Shown piece by piece: positions 15,495 to 24,324 of a stretch of 64,000 nt of DNA. This stretch comes from Bacillus sp. B15-48 (GTDB taxonomy: Bacteria; Bacillota; Bacilli; Bacillales; Cytobacillaceae). The DNA lies in assembly GCF_016879755.1 (NCBI RefSeq), contig NZ_WOFU01000003.1, forward strand, positions 310,001-374,000, written 5' to 3'. The notes under the pieces are model-generated. The model had not been told where the DNA came from. It saw only the letters and a program-made list of their open reading frames with translations, and made no database searches. Made by a program: the position numbers and the translations under genes. Every line of letters begins with the position of its first letter. Position 1 is the first letter of the stretch.

Positions 15495-16706
15495 GTGAAA
15501 AGTGAAAACAAAGAAAAGCTTTGGACGAAAGATTTTATCATGCTTTCATCTGTTAGCTTCTTCATGTCGATGGTTTTTTTCTTGTTGATGGTTACAATCG
15601 CGGTTTATTCGGTAGAAACTTTTCATGCTTCTACTGGGGAAGCCGGCATTGCTTCAGGGATCTTTATTATTGGCGTTCTAATTGGCCGGTTGTATATTGG
15701 GCGGAAATATTCTGACTATAATACGAAGCTCATTCTTGTCATTAGTGGGATTGCAGTAGTAGCAAGTATATTCCTTTATTTTATTGAGTGGAATCTCTCA
15801 TTTTTATTCTTAACCCGGCTTATCCACGGAATCACCTTTGGGGTTGTGGCAAACACTTTAGCTACGATTATTGCCGTCGTCTTGCCGCCTTCTCGAAAGG
15901 GAGAAGGGATTGGCTATTTTACGATGAGCATGACTTTAGCTACCGCCATTGGACCGTTTATCGGTGTGTTGATGTCTAAAAATGGAAACCATTTTGCGAT
16001 TTTCTTCCTATGTCTTATTCTCGGCATGATTTCACTCGTTTTCATTGTATTATCAAACGTTCCATCACTAAGGGTAAAGAAAATGCCTGGAAACCAAAAA
16101 CTTAATTACACTCAATTTGTGGAACCGAAAGCAATCCCTATTTCGATTGTAGTAATGGGAATTTCCTTTTGCTACGGTAGCGTCTTATCCTTTATTAATC
16201 TTTACGCTTCTGTAGTCAATTTAGTGGAAGCTGCTAGTTTCTTTTTCCTTGTTTATGCGCTTGCGATTCTTTTCTCACGTCCGATAACAGGGAAAATCGT
16301 CGATGCAAAAGGTGCTAATTATGTGATGTATCCATGTATCGTTTTACTGGCAGTCGGGATGTTTGTGTTGAGCATCGCAAACACAAGCTTCCTCTTATTA
16401 TTAGCAGCTGGTCTCATAGGGATTGGGTATGGAAATATTCAATCAACCGCACTAGCCGTCGCCGTTAAAACGGCACCGCCAAAACAGATAGGATTAGCGA
16501 CATCTACCTATTATATTGGGATGGATGCCGCAATTGGATTCAGTCCAGCTATTTTAGGACTCATTATTCCATTCCTTGGCTTTCAAAACATGTATTTGAC
16601 CTTAACATTTTTTGTCATATTCATGGCCTTCTTCTATTATTTTGTGTATGGACGCAATGAATCTAGGATTCTCGTTCCGATCAATAAGAGTGTAACCGCA
16701 AGATAA
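15495..16706 (+). CDS. MFS transporter
   Basis: About 403 residues with roughly 12 hydrophobic segments and the cytosolic loop IGRLYIGRKYSDYN, a variant of the MFS motif between helices 2 and 3. The frame extends to a TTG at 15480, but GGAG (15482-15485) overlaps that codon and lies 9 nt before GTG 15495, which is therefore the likely start. It resembles the YfkF/YwoG-type drug or metabolite exporters of Bacillus; the substrate is unknown. It is followed by a hairpin. Confidence 0.85.
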   Translation: MKSENKEKLWTKDFIMLSSVSFFMSMVFFLLMVTIAVYSVETFHASTGEAGIASGIFIIGVLIGRLYIGRKYSDYNTKLILVISGIAVVASIFLYFIEWNLSFLFLTRLIHGITFGVVANTLATIIAVVLPPSRKGEGIGYFTMSMTLATAIGPFIGVLMSKNGNHFAIFFLCLILGMISLVFIVLSNVPSLRVKKMPGNQKLNYTQFVEPKAIPISIVVMGISFCYGSVLSFINLYASVVNLVEAASFFFLVYALAILFSRPITGKIVDAKGANYVMYPCIVLLAVGMFVLSIANTSFLLLLAAGLIGIGYGNIQSTALAVAVKTAPPKQIGLATSTYYIGMDAAIGFSPAILGLIIPFLGFQNMYLTLTFFVIFMAFFYYFVYGRNESRILVPINKSVTAR

Positions 16707-16718
16707 TGAACAAACGGC

Positions 16719-16761
16719 GTCAGTCCCCTCTTATGTAAATACTTTAAGACTGGGGACTGAC
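16719..16761. terminator. GTCAGTCCCC...GGGGACTGAC hairpin between convergent genes
   Basis: A 10-bp perfect stem (16719-16728 with 16752-16761) with a 23-nt loop, then CGTCTTTC on the plus strand. It sits between the convergent MFS and ABC ATPase genes. The GGGGACTGAC word is related to the GGGACGGTTCTC repeat family found elsewhere in this window. Confidence 0.5.
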
Positions 16762-16775
16762 CGTCTTTCTCCACT

Positions 16776-17573
16776 TCAGGAAATCGCTCCCAATCCATTC
16801 CCCTTTTCATCTACTGAAAGGACGGAGCTTATCAGTTTTTTCGTATATGGATGTTTGGCATCCGTAACAATAGGGCCCCCAGAAAGAACTTCGACCACTT
16901 CCCCTAAACGCATCACATAAATTTTGTCACATAAGCTTTCAGCAACGGCTAAGTCATGCGTAATGAACAAAGAAGAAAACGACGTTTTTTCTCTTAATTT
17001 TATGAATAAATTTAAAATCTGTTGCTGGACGGTAACATCGAGGGCAGAGGTACATTCATCACATATGACGAGATCTGGTTTTATGCCAATCGCTCTCGCA
17101 ATGACGACTCTTTGAAGTTGCCCCCCGCTTAATTCATAAGGATATCTGTTTAGAGCCTCTTTTTCGAGTCCAACCATTTCAAGCAATTCACCTGAAAATG
17201 CCAATGCTTGTTTTTTCGTTAAAATTTTAAAATTCACGAAAGGCTCGATTAAATAGGTGCCAATTTTCATTCTAGGACTAAAAGTGGCTAACGGGTCTTG
17301 GAAGATCATTTGGACATTTTTATAAAAATCTCTTTTTCGAAAAGTAACATGGTCTTTTCCTCTAAAAATAATCTTCCCCGAACTGACATCCGTGAACTGA
17401 CAAATCATTTTAGCAATGGTACTTTTCCCGCAACCACTTTCACCAACGATTCCTACACATTCGCCTTCGTTCATTGTCAAATTGATGTTATTCACCGCTT
17501 TAAAAAAGCGACCTTGATGATCTTTATACTCCTTTGAGACAGCTTTTAATTCGAGAATGGTTCGACTGTTCAT
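16776..17573 (-). CDS. ABC transporter ATPase, NikE/OppF type
   Basis: A 265-residue ATPase with Walker A GESGCGKST, signature LSGGQLQR, Walker B VICDECTSALD and the C-terminal HPYTKKLI segment of the oligopeptide/nickel family. It overlaps the preceding ATPase gene by 50 nt, with AAAGGA before the ATG. It is the last gene of a five-gene importer operon, and the two ATPases form a heterodimer beneath the permease pair. Confidence 0.9.
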   Translation of the reverse strand: MNSRTILELKAVSKEYKDHQGRFFKAVNNINLTMNEGECVGIVGESGCGKSTIAKMICQFTDVSSGKIIFRGKDHVTFRKRDFYKNVQMIFQDPLATFSPRMKIGTYLIEPFVNFKILTKKQALAFSGELLEMVGLEKEALNRYPYELSGGQLQRVVIARAIGIKPDLVICDECTSALDVTVQQQILNLFIKLREKTSFSSLFITHDLAVAESLCDKIYVMRLGEVVEVLSGGPIVTDAKHPYTKKLISSVLSVDEKGNGLGAIS

Positions 17574-18363
17574 TTCGAAATCCTTTCAATGTTGGGATGG
17601 ATTGTAAAAGTTTTTGAGTATATTCCATTTTCGGCTGTGTGAGTATGCTTCGTTTCTGATCAAATTCAACCATTTCCCCGTTATTCATGACAATAATCCG
17701 ATCAGCGATATAGGCGGCAGAACCGATGTTATGCGTGATCCACAGTATACTAGCATTCGCGTGTTCTTTAAACTCCAAAAGTTCATTCATGATTTCAACT
17801 TGAGTGACGACATCAAGAGCACTCGTCGGTTCATCTGCTAAAATCAACTTGGGTTCCATTATTAAAGCCATACCGATCGCTACTCTTTGCTTCATTCCAC
17901 CGCTAAGCTGGAAAGGATAGGAATTCAAAATTCGCTCGGTATCTGTAAACTGCATTTTCCGAAGTGTTTCTTTTGCAAGAATGAGTGCCTCGTTTTTTGA
18001 AATTCTCTGATGGGCACGAATGCTTTCAACAAACTGTTTACCGATTTTAAGAATTGGATTTAGGTATGATCCAGGATTTTGAAAAATCATCGACATTTGA
18101 TTCCCACGAACAGTACGCCATTGTTCCTGGCTATATTCATGTAGATTTTTTTTATTAAAAAGAATTTCACCGGAAACGATTTTCCCATTCGGTGGCAGAA
18201 GGTTAAAAATCGATTTGATTAATGTTGACTTGCCACAACCACTTTCACCGACAATTGCGATGATTTCTTTATGACCAAGATCCATCGTGAAATTGTTAAC
18301 CGCCTTCGTCTTCCCATCATCATAGGTGACAGAGAGTGATTTCACTTCAAGTAATTTCCCCAT
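17524..18363 (-). CDS. ABC transporter ATPase, NikD/OppD type
   Basis: A 279-residue ATPase with Walker A GESGCGKST, Q-loop MIFQNPGSYLNPI, signature LSGGMKQR, Walker B LILADEPTSALD and the family C-terminal MEYTQKLLQSIPTL. It is the partner of the following ATPase. The gene is third from the operon end and lies 37 nt after the binding-protein gene. Confidence 0.9.
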   Translation of the reverse strand: MGKLLEVKSLSVTYDDGKTKAVNNFTMDLGHKEIIAIVGESGCGKSTLIKSIFNLLPPNGKIVSGEILFNKKNLHEYSQEQWRTVRGNQMSMIFQNPGSYLNPILKIGKQFVESIRAHQRISKNEALILAKETLRKMQFTDTERILNSYPFQLSGGMKQRVAIGMALIMEPKLILADEPTSALDVVTQVEIMNELLEFKEHANASILWITHNIGSAAYIADRIIVMNNGEMVEFDQKRSILTQPKMEYTQKLLQSIPTLKGFRNEQSNHSRIKSCLKGV

Positions 18364-18400
18364 CCTTTGACAACTCCTAGTTTAGTAAACTAAGAAGGTC

Positions 18401-19945
18401 TTAGTTTACTTTTATTCGTTCATCAATATAGTAGAGTTCCGAAATAAAGCGGTATACCCCATCAACATTTTTTCTCGTGACAACCGTTCCTTCTTGATAA
18501 TACAAAAAGAGGGAAGCGACATCTGCCATTAAAATCTCGGCTCCTTTCATACCGAGTCGATCTCGTTCTGCTTTATCCAATGTATGATCAAGCTGTTTAA
18601 CGATTTCATCTAGGTCAGGATGATCGTAATTTCCATAGTTCCCTGCACTTCCACTCAAAAAACTAGCTTTTAAGAAATATTGTGGATCTGCCGTTGGTGC
18701 AGATGTCCACCTTTCCCAAAGAAGGTCAAAGTCTCCTGAATTAGCCATGTCTGCATAATTTTCAACTTGAATAATTTCCATTCCAATGCCGATCTCTTTA
18801 TACTGGGCCTGCATCGCGGTTCCAATATTGTTCGCATCGCTTCCATGATTCGTTCTTGAGACAAATTTTAAGACGATATTCTCGCCATCTGCTTCGCGAA
18901 TCCCATCTCCATCTGTATCAACAAACCCCGCTTGATCAAGCAACTCTTTTGCTTTTTCAGGATCGTATGAGTAGAAATCTTCCCCTTTGTGACCAAAGCT
19001 CAGCAAATCATTAAACGGACCTTTGGCGGGAAGGCCATTGACGATTTTTGTCGCATACGTTTCCTTGTCGATTCCATAGGAAAGCGCTTGGCGAAATTGT
19101 AAATTTTGCATATATGGCTTATCCATATTTAATCGTAATAAAAAGATTCGTAGGTTCGGACCTTTTTGAATATGAAATTCCTCGTTGTTTTCAAATAATG
19201 TTAAATCTTTCGCCCCGATTTGCGTAGCAAAGTCAATCTCCCCAGACTGGAGAGCCATTGTCCGGGTCGAAGCATCTTGAATGTATTTCACAGTAACAAC
19301 ATCGACACCAATTTCACCGCTCCAATGGGCTTCATGTTTATGTAAAGTTAATCCAATATCTGGGGTAAACTGTATTACTTTAAATGCCCCAGTAGCTACT
19401 GGTTTAAATTTAATATCCTCTGAATCTCCGTCCGTCGTATCGACAATTGTAAACACAGGGTCTGCGAGATTATTTAGTAACGTCGCAAAGGGCTCCGTTG
19501 TTTGAATTGTTAGTATTTGACCATCAGCCGTCATCGATTTCAGCGGAAATTTCACATCATCGCGGTCAGAGATGTTTAACGCTCTTTCGATGGATGCTTT
19601 AACGGCTTCAGCATCTACTTTGTTGCCATTATGAAACTTGACACCTTCTCGAATGGTAAAATCGGTTGTCGTTTCATCCACTTGTTCCCAAGATTCAGCA
19701 ATTACAGGTTGTAGCTCCATATGTTCATCAAATCGGATCAGTGTTTCACCAATCCCTAAACGAGATAAAGTCCAGCCGTTCCACCCTTCGGTCGGTTCAA
19801 TATTTGAATCTAACCAAAATAGGGCCAGATTTAATGTTTTCTCCTCGTTGGAACTCACTTTTTCGACTTGCCCAGCTGTTTCTTGGCTATTGCAGCCAAC
19901 TAATACAATCATGAAAAGAATCATGATCACGACATTTTTCTTCAT
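18401..19945 (-). CDS. Extracellular solute-binding lipoprotein, family 5 (NikA-like)
   Basis: A 514-residue SBP_bac_5 protein with a lipoprotein signal (LVGC). It carries the family motifs LRFD/PVIAESWEQVDETTTDFTI, FHNGNKVDAEAV, and a C-terminal DYAD-like region (FDLLWERWTSAPTADPQYFL). The family binds oligopeptides, nickel or metallophore complexes. Because a cobalamin riboswitch controls the operon, cobalt or a cobalt complex is the likely ligand here. GGAGGA precedes the ATG. The gene order permease, permease, binding protein, ATPase, ATPase differs from the nikABCDE order. Confidence 0.85.
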   Translation of the reverse strand: MKKNVVIMILFMIVLVGCNSQETAGQVEKVSSNEEKTLNLALFWLDSNIEPTEGWNGWTLSRLGIGETLIRFDEHMELQPVIAESWEQVDETTTDFTIREGVKFHNGNKVDAEAVKASIERALNISDRDDVKFPLKSMTADGQILTIQTTEPFATLLNNLADPVFTIVDTTDGDSEDIKFKPVATGAFKVIQFTPDIGLTLHKHEAHWSGEIGVDVVTVKYIQDASTRTMALQSGEIDFATQIGAKDLTLFENNEEFHIQKGPNLRIFLLRLNMDKPYMQNLQFRQALSYGIDKETYATKIVNGLPAKGPFNDLLSFGHKGEDFYSYDPEKAKELLDQAGFVDTDGDGIREADGENIVLKFVSRTNHGSDANNIGTAMQAQYKEIGIGMEIIQVENYADMANSGDFDLLWERWTSAPTADPQYFLKASFLSGSAGNYGNYDHPDLDEIVKQLDHTLDKAERDRLGMKGAEILMADVASLFLYYQEGTVVTRKNVDGVYRFISELYYIDERIKVN

Positions 19946-19975
19946 TATTATATCCTCCGTTTATCTAAAGATTAG

Positions 19976-20794
19976 CTAAGCATGTTTCGGGTCTAAAACA
20001 TCTCTAGCAAGATCTCCCAAAGTATTAAAGAGCGCAACGACGATAAAGATAGCAATACCTGGATAAATCAATAACCATGGAGCCGTTTGTAAATAAGCTC
20101 TGCCCTCATTAAGCATATTTCCCCATTCTGGTGTCGGCGGTTGAACGCCCAACCCGAGAAACGACAACCCTGCGAGAGCTAACATAATTCCACCGATGTC
20201 TATTACGAATTGGACAAGTAATGATGACAGCATATTAGGAAAGATGTAATGACTAAAAAGCTTTCTTTTACTTGCCCCGGCCATTTTTGCGGCGTGAATG
20301 TATTCGTTATTTTTAATTTCCATAACAAGCACTCTTGTTAATCGGGCATACTTCGTCCACCAAACGACCGAAAATGCGATAATCGTATTTTTCACTCCGG
20401 GTCCTAAAATACCAACGATCGCAATCGCAAAGACAATATCAGGAAACGAGAGTACCGTATCGGTGATTCTCATCATCACTGTATCAACAACGCCACCAAT
20501 CCAACCTGATATTAGCCCAATTGTAATCCCAATAATCGTGACGATACATAAAAGCAAGCTCGTCATCCCAAGGGAAACACTCGCACCATATAATAATCGC
20601 GACAGAATACAGCGTCCAACTTGATCTGTTCCAAGTGGATATTGGAGACTAGGACCTTCAAGAATATGGGAAAAGTCTGGCGCGAACGGATCATTTGGTG
20701 CAAAGAGGGGACCAATAATCGCTAAGACGATGAAAAATACCGCCATTGTTCCAACAATCTTCAACCAAATGATTTTTTTATGTCGTTTTCCCAA
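19976..20794 (-). CDS. ABC transporter permease, NikC/OppC type
   Basis: A permease of about 272 residues with the N-terminal FAPNDPFAPDFSHILEGPS segment, LGTDQVGRCILSRLLYGA and the cytosolic EAA loop NNEYIHAAKMAGASKRKL. The frame can be read from 20818, but GGGGAGAGG lies 5 nt before TTG 20794 inside the overlap with the preceding permease gene, so the later start is likely. Five to six membrane segments. It pairs with the NikB-type permease. Confidence 0.9.
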   Translation of the reverse strand: MGKRHKKIIWLKIVGTMAVFFIVLAIIGPLFAPNDPFAPDFSHILEGPSLQYPLGTDQVGRCILSRLLYGASVSLGMTSLLLCIVTIIGITIGLISGWIGGVVDTVMMRITDTVLSFPDIVFAIAIVGILGPGVKNTIIAFSVVWWTKYARLTRVLVMEIKNNEYIHAAKMAGASKRKLFSHYIFPNMLSSLLVQFVIDIGGIMLALAGLSFLGLGVQPPTPEWGNMLNEGRAYLQTAPWLLIYPGIAIFIVVALFNTLGDLARDVLDPKHA

Positions 20795-21734
20795 AGATTC
20801 CTCTCCCCCTCGTCTCAACTCGTGGATTTAATGCTTGTGTCGTTACATCGACAAGAAAATTAAGGCTAACATAGATAAGGACCATAAAAATAACGTATGC
20901 CTGTAATAACGGATAGTCTCGGTATGTAATCGCTTCGAGCGCCATCAAACCAAGTCCAGGCCAAGAAAATACACTTTCAACAATCACCGTTCCTCCTAAC
21001 AGCACAGCCATCGATAAACCAAAAAGTGTAATGATCCCTGTTAATGCATTCGGCAACACATGTTTTAGTAAAATCGATGTTTCTTTAATTCCCCGTGCTC
21101 TAGCACCAATCACATAATCCGCTGAATACTGATCTAATATCGCTGCTCTAATCTGCCGGATATATCTCCCCATCAATGGAATTGCTAACGTCACCGCTGG
21201 TAAAATGACACTGCCAGCTGATGTCGGGTCTGTTATTTTAAACCAATTAAGTTTTACGACAAAAAAATAGATTAGTAGAAGTCCTAACCAGAAAGATGGA
21301 ATCGAGATTCCTACTAACGAGACTCCCCTTATTAAAAAGTCAAGCAACGTATCTTTCTTTATCGCTGAGAGGATGCCTAAAATAAATGAAAAAACAATTA
21401 AAATCAAGATGGCAACAACGGCTAATTTAACAGTCATCAAGATTCTTGGTCCTAAAACTTCCGTGACAGCCCCTCTCGTAGAATAAGAATATCCGAGATC
21501 CCCTGTTAATAAGTTCATCAGCCAACTTCCATATTGCACGAAAAACGGCTTATTTAAGCCCATTTCTTCTCTAGTTTTTTCGAGCATTTCTTCTGTTGGA
21601 ATCACATCATGAGCAGTTAACATCATTTCAGCAGGATCACTCGGACTTAAAAAAGTCAGTCCAAAAGTAAAAAACGAAGCAAACATCATGACAATAACCA
21701 TCTGTAAAAACCTTTTTAATACATATTGTTTCAT
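20778..21734 (-). CDS. ABC transporter permease, NikB/OppB type
   Basis: A 318-residue permease (MKQYVLKRFLQMVIVMMF...) with the EAA loop ADYVIGARARGIKETSILLKH and six membrane segments. GAGGTG lies 5 nt before ATG 21734; a frame from GTG 21773 would begin inside the repeat element and has no ribosome site. It is the first gene of the importer operon. A cobalamin riboswitch, its terminator and a REPIN-like repeat lie in the leader. Confidence 0.9.
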   Translation of the reverse strand: MKQYVLKRFLQMVIVMMFASFFTFGLTFLSPSDPAEMMLTAHDVIPTEEMLEKTREEMGLNKPFFVQYGSWLMNLLTGDLGYSYSTRGAVTEVLGPRILMTVKLAVVAILILIVFSFILGILSAIKKDTLLDFLIRGVSLVGISIPSFWLGLLLIYFFVVKLNWFKITDPTSAGSVILPAVTLAIPLMGRYIRQIRAAILDQYSADYVIGARARGIKETSILLKHVLPNALTGIITLFGLSMAVLLGGTVIVESVFSWPGLGLMALEAITYRDYPLLQAYVIFMVLIYVSLNFLVDVTTQALNPRVETRGRGIFGKTT

Positions 21735-21767
21735 GACATCACCTCGACTTTCTTCGCGGAACACCGG

Positions 21768-21860
21768 GAACACCGGAACGGTTCTCGCGTTTCGTTTTGA
21801 GATGAAACATCAGAACCGTCCCGGCGTTTCACGTTTGCGGTGACGAAACACCGGCGTTTC
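21768..21860. repeat. REPIN-like pair of inverted palindromes in the riboswitch leader
   Basis: Two copies of the REP-like unit face each other: one ending GGTTCTCGCGTTTC (21768-21793) and one starting GAAACATCAGAACCGTCCC (21804-21830), with a 10-bp spacer. A shortened copy, GAAACACCGGCGTTTC, follows at 21845-21860. The element sits between the riboswitch terminator and the first permease gene, so it is transcribed in the mRNA and can fold into a long hairpin. Confidence 0.75.
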
Positions 21861-21866
21861 ACCCAC

Positions 21867-21901
21867 AAAAAAAAGCATTTAAACCTAGAGGTTTAAATGC
21901 T
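21867..21901 (-). terminator. Expression-platform terminator of the cobalamin riboswitch
   Basis: On the minus strand AGCATTTAAACCT pairs with AGGTTTAAATGCT, followed by eight T residues. It lies about 85 nt downstream of the aptamer and 130 nt before the first permease start, the classic arrangement for attenuation by adenosylcobalamin. Confidence 0.9.
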
Positions 21902-21984
21902 CACAAAAAAATACTATATGTATAGAACGCACACATAACCGAATTTTCCATAAACACCCCTAATATCCCGTAGGTTTCTTTCGT

Positions 21985-22150
21985 GTTTTTAAACAGGCAG
22001 GTTTCCTGACTTATCATCGATGCTCCCTGCGTCTTCCCACTTCTTATAAGCAGTGACTTATTGCAGTTCGCTCCGAATTACAGTGGCGGGTACCGTGTCG
22101 GATTTTCACCGACTTCCCTCTTACGTTATATCAAAATATAACACCTATCT
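21985..22150 (-). promoter_or_regulatory. Cobalamin (B12) riboswitch
   Basis: On the minus strand the aptamer runs from AGGTGT through AAGAGGGAAGTCGGTG and AATCCGACACGG to the B12 box (CCCGCCACTGT), then AAGTCAGGAAACCTGCC. These are the conserved elements of the cobalamin riboswitch in order. With the downstream terminator it should reduce expression of the ABC importer when cobalamin is plentiful. Confidence 0.95.
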
Positions 22151-22154
22151 AAAA

Positions 22155-22184
22155 ATTATGAAATTTTATAACAGTATACGACAA
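22155..22184 (-). promoter_or_regulatory. Possible promoter of the riboswitch operon
   Basis: TTGTCG (22184-22179) and CATAAT (22160-22155) are 18 bp apart on the minus strand, immediately before the aptamer. The match is moderate. The rest of 22185-22356 shows no gene. Confidence 0.35.
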
Positions 22185-22356
22185 GATCATGCAATTGTCT
22201 ATATCTATTTTCTTTTTCCAAATGAGGACGTATTTCATTCCGTAAGTAACACTAAACAAATTAATTTCAATCACTCTTACAAATGAATTACTATCATATT
22301 CATCAACGATAAAAACTTCTTCTGCAATCCGAGCATTGTTAAAAAGTTATTTGTAA

Positions 22357-22397
22357 AAACGAAAAGAGCAACTTTTAAAACTTTTTGGTTGCTCTTT
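22357..22397 (-). terminator. Terminator of the crotonase/acyl-CoA dehydrogenase operon
   Basis: AAAGAGCAAC and GTTGCTCTTT form a 10-bp stem followed on the minus strand by TTTTCGTTTTT, 24 nt past the crotonase stop. Confidence 0.85.
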
Positions 22398-22420
22398 CCT
22401 TCTATATTTAATAGATTTAA

Positions 22421-23239
22421 TTATCCCTTAAAATTTGGTGACCTTTTTTCTTGAATAGCCTTTAATCCTTCGTGGTAATCATCAAGTTCGGTCACAATCC
22501 CAAGAGAAGAGGAAATCATATCTAATGAAGATCTTAAATTCATCTCCAACCCTTGATAAACAGCCCTTTTCGTGAGGCGAATAGCCTGTTGTGGACCTTG
22601 TATTAATTTCTGGACATATTCCTCAACAAACATTCCAAGTTGGTCATCATCCACAACATGAGTAATTAATCCAAGTTCTTTTGCTTCGTGAGCCGTCAAA
22701 ACCTGTCCAGTCCAAAGCAATTCCAATGCTTTATCTACACCGATTAGCCTTGGAAGAAAATAGGCTCCTCCATCACCAGGAACAATCCCTGCCTTAATAT
22801 AGCTCTCAGCAATTTTCGTATTCTCCGCTGCAATCCGAATATCGCACGCTAAGGCCATATCAAGCCCAGCTCCAAAGGCAAAACCATGGATCACCGCAAT
22901 GACTGGTTTATCGATTTCTTGTAATAAGAGAGGAACTCGTTGTACTCTTTTCCAAATAACATTTTTCCGTGCTAATGCGGTGGAGGTTAAATCCTCATTG
23001 CCCTCAGAATATAAAAAACCTTGGCCATTTAGCATGGATTTAATGTCCCCTCCCGAACAAAAACCACGGCCGTTCCCAGAAATGATTAACACTTTAACCT
23101 CTTCAGAATCCCGGACTTCCTCCAAAGCTTTAATCCAAGCGTCAATCATCTCAATACTGAAGGCATTTAGTCGCTCTGGACGATTTAAGGTAATTCTAGC
23201 AATCCCGTTTTCTACTGTAAAAAGCAAATCAGTTGTCAT
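22421..23239 (-). CDS. Enoyl-CoA hydratase/isomerase-family (crotonase) protein with altered catalytic residues
   Basis: About 272 residues. The start ATG 23239 is set by GAAGGTG 5 nt upstream and an ATGA overlap with the preceding gene; a longer frame to 23335 lies inside that gene. The oxyanion-hole segments are present (GRGFCSGGDIKSM and FGAGLDMALACD). Aligned to rat enoyl-CoA hydratase, the two catalytic glutamates fall on Asp (GLDMA) and Tyr (AESYIKAGIVPGDGG), so plain hydratase activity is doubtful. With two acyl-CoA dehydrogenases in the operon it probably acts on an unusual acyl-CoA. Confidence 0.85.
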   Translation of the reverse strand: MTTDLLFTVENGIARITLNRPERLNAFSIEMIDAWIKALEEVRDSEEVKVLIISGNGRGFCSGGDIKSMLNGQGFLYSEGNEDLTSTALARKNVIWKRVQRVPLLLQEIDKPVIAVIHGFAFGAGLDMALACDIRIAAENTKIAESYIKAGIVPGDGGAYFLPRLIGVDKALELLWTGQVLTAHEAKELGLITHVVDDDQLGMFVEEYVQKLIQGPQQAIRLTKRAVYQGLEMNLRSSLDMISSSLGIVTELDDYHEGLKAIQEKRSPNFKG

Positions 23240-24324
23240 ATATTCACCTTCTTCTTTGTATCTACCTTCGTAATCATGGACCAAAGTCCATTTTCTGGTA
23301 AATTTAATAGATCCTTTGTCACTTCTTTTTCCCAATCCTTTTCTGTACCAAACTCATCTCTCCACGACCATAATCTTCTCGTACTATGGTGTAAATTATG
23401 CTCATAAGTAAAACCTATAGCAGCTAACGCTTGATGGGCAATTCTGCTTACCTTTCCAGCTGCTTCATTAACCCGAATTTTGGCCATTGCTATTTCATTC
23501 GAACATCGATTGTTTGCATAGGAATCAGTTGCACAGCTAGCAGCAACGCTAGCGGCAACTGCTTCACCAGCTAATTGGGCAATATGATGCTGTATAGCCT
23601 GAAAACGGTTCAATGGTCTGCCAAACTGGCTGCGCTCCGAAGTATAACTTACAGTGATTTCTAAAATATTTTCTAGTGCCCCTGCCATCATAGCGATTCT
23701 AGTTAGGGCTCCCCCGTATAACAATTTGCTTAAAAATTCATCTAATTGAATAGGAATCATTTTGCAATTTTTGATAAAGATATTGTCAAAAATCACTTCA
23801 TCCCTCGCTTCTCCAGCAAGGTTGCTCCCATGAATAATTTTTGCTCTTTCTAAACTAATCAAAGTTAGGACATGTCCATCCGGTGTTTCTCCAACTACAA
23901 GTACCTTTTGGGCAAATCTTGCCCACGGTACATTCTTAACTTTACCATTTATATTCCAGCCTGTTCCATTTTCCAAAAATTCGACAGGCTCAATCTCAAT
24001 TGTATTTGAGAGCGTAATAATATCATCTGTTCCATTCTCACCAAGTTCTGTTAATAGCCAATTTGCGAGATACGTCTCTGCTATAGGTACAGGAGCTGAG
24101 TATTTTCCGACTAAACGAAGGATGCTTAATGCATCATCATAGTCTCCCCCATTTCCTCCCAATTCTTCTGGAATAGCAACAGTCAACATACCATATTCAG
24201 CTAAACTTTCCCATAACTCACTTGCCCATTCCCCATTTTCAGCTGAATTAACTATCTCTTTTGTAGAGTGTTTTTCTAACATTTTTGATGTTGTATCAAT
24301 AATCATTTCCTTCATTTCACTCAT
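23236..24324 (-). CDS. Acyl-CoA dehydrogenase, short (beta-like) subunit
   Basis: A 362-residue protein with the ACAD fold: AIPEELGGNGGDYDDAL in the N-domain, SERSQFGRPLNRFQAIQHHIA in the C-domain and a terminal HHSTRRLWSWRDEFG. It lacks a recognisable catalytic glutamate at the usual C-terminal position. Its length and neighbour suggest the non-catalytic half of a heterotetrameric dehydrogenase like FadE28-FadE29 of actinobacteria. Its start overlaps the larger dehydrogenase by ATGA. The substrate is unknown. Confidence 0.85.
   Translation of the reverse strand: MSEMKEMIIDTTSKMLEKHSTKEIVNSAENGEWASELWESLAEYGMLTVAIPEELGGNGGDYDDALSILRLVGKYSAPVPIAETYLANWLLTELGENGTDDIITLSNTIEIEPVEFLENGTGWNINGKVKNVPWARFAQKVLVVGETPDGHVLTLISLERAKIIHGSNLAGEARDEVIFDNIFIKNCKMIPIQLDEFLSKLLYGGALTRIAMMAGALENILEITVSYTSERSQFGRPLNRFQAIQHHIAQLAGEAVAASVAASCATDSYANNRCSNEIAMAKIRVNEAAGKVSRIAHQALAAIGFTYEHNLHHSTRRLWSWRDEFGTEKDWEKEVTKDLLNLPENGLWSMITKVDTKKKVNI

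Noticed and set aside
22053-22286. 77-codon plus-strand frame across the riboswitch
   Set aside because: It is antisense to the conserved B12 aptamer, has no ribosome site and has no protein signature.
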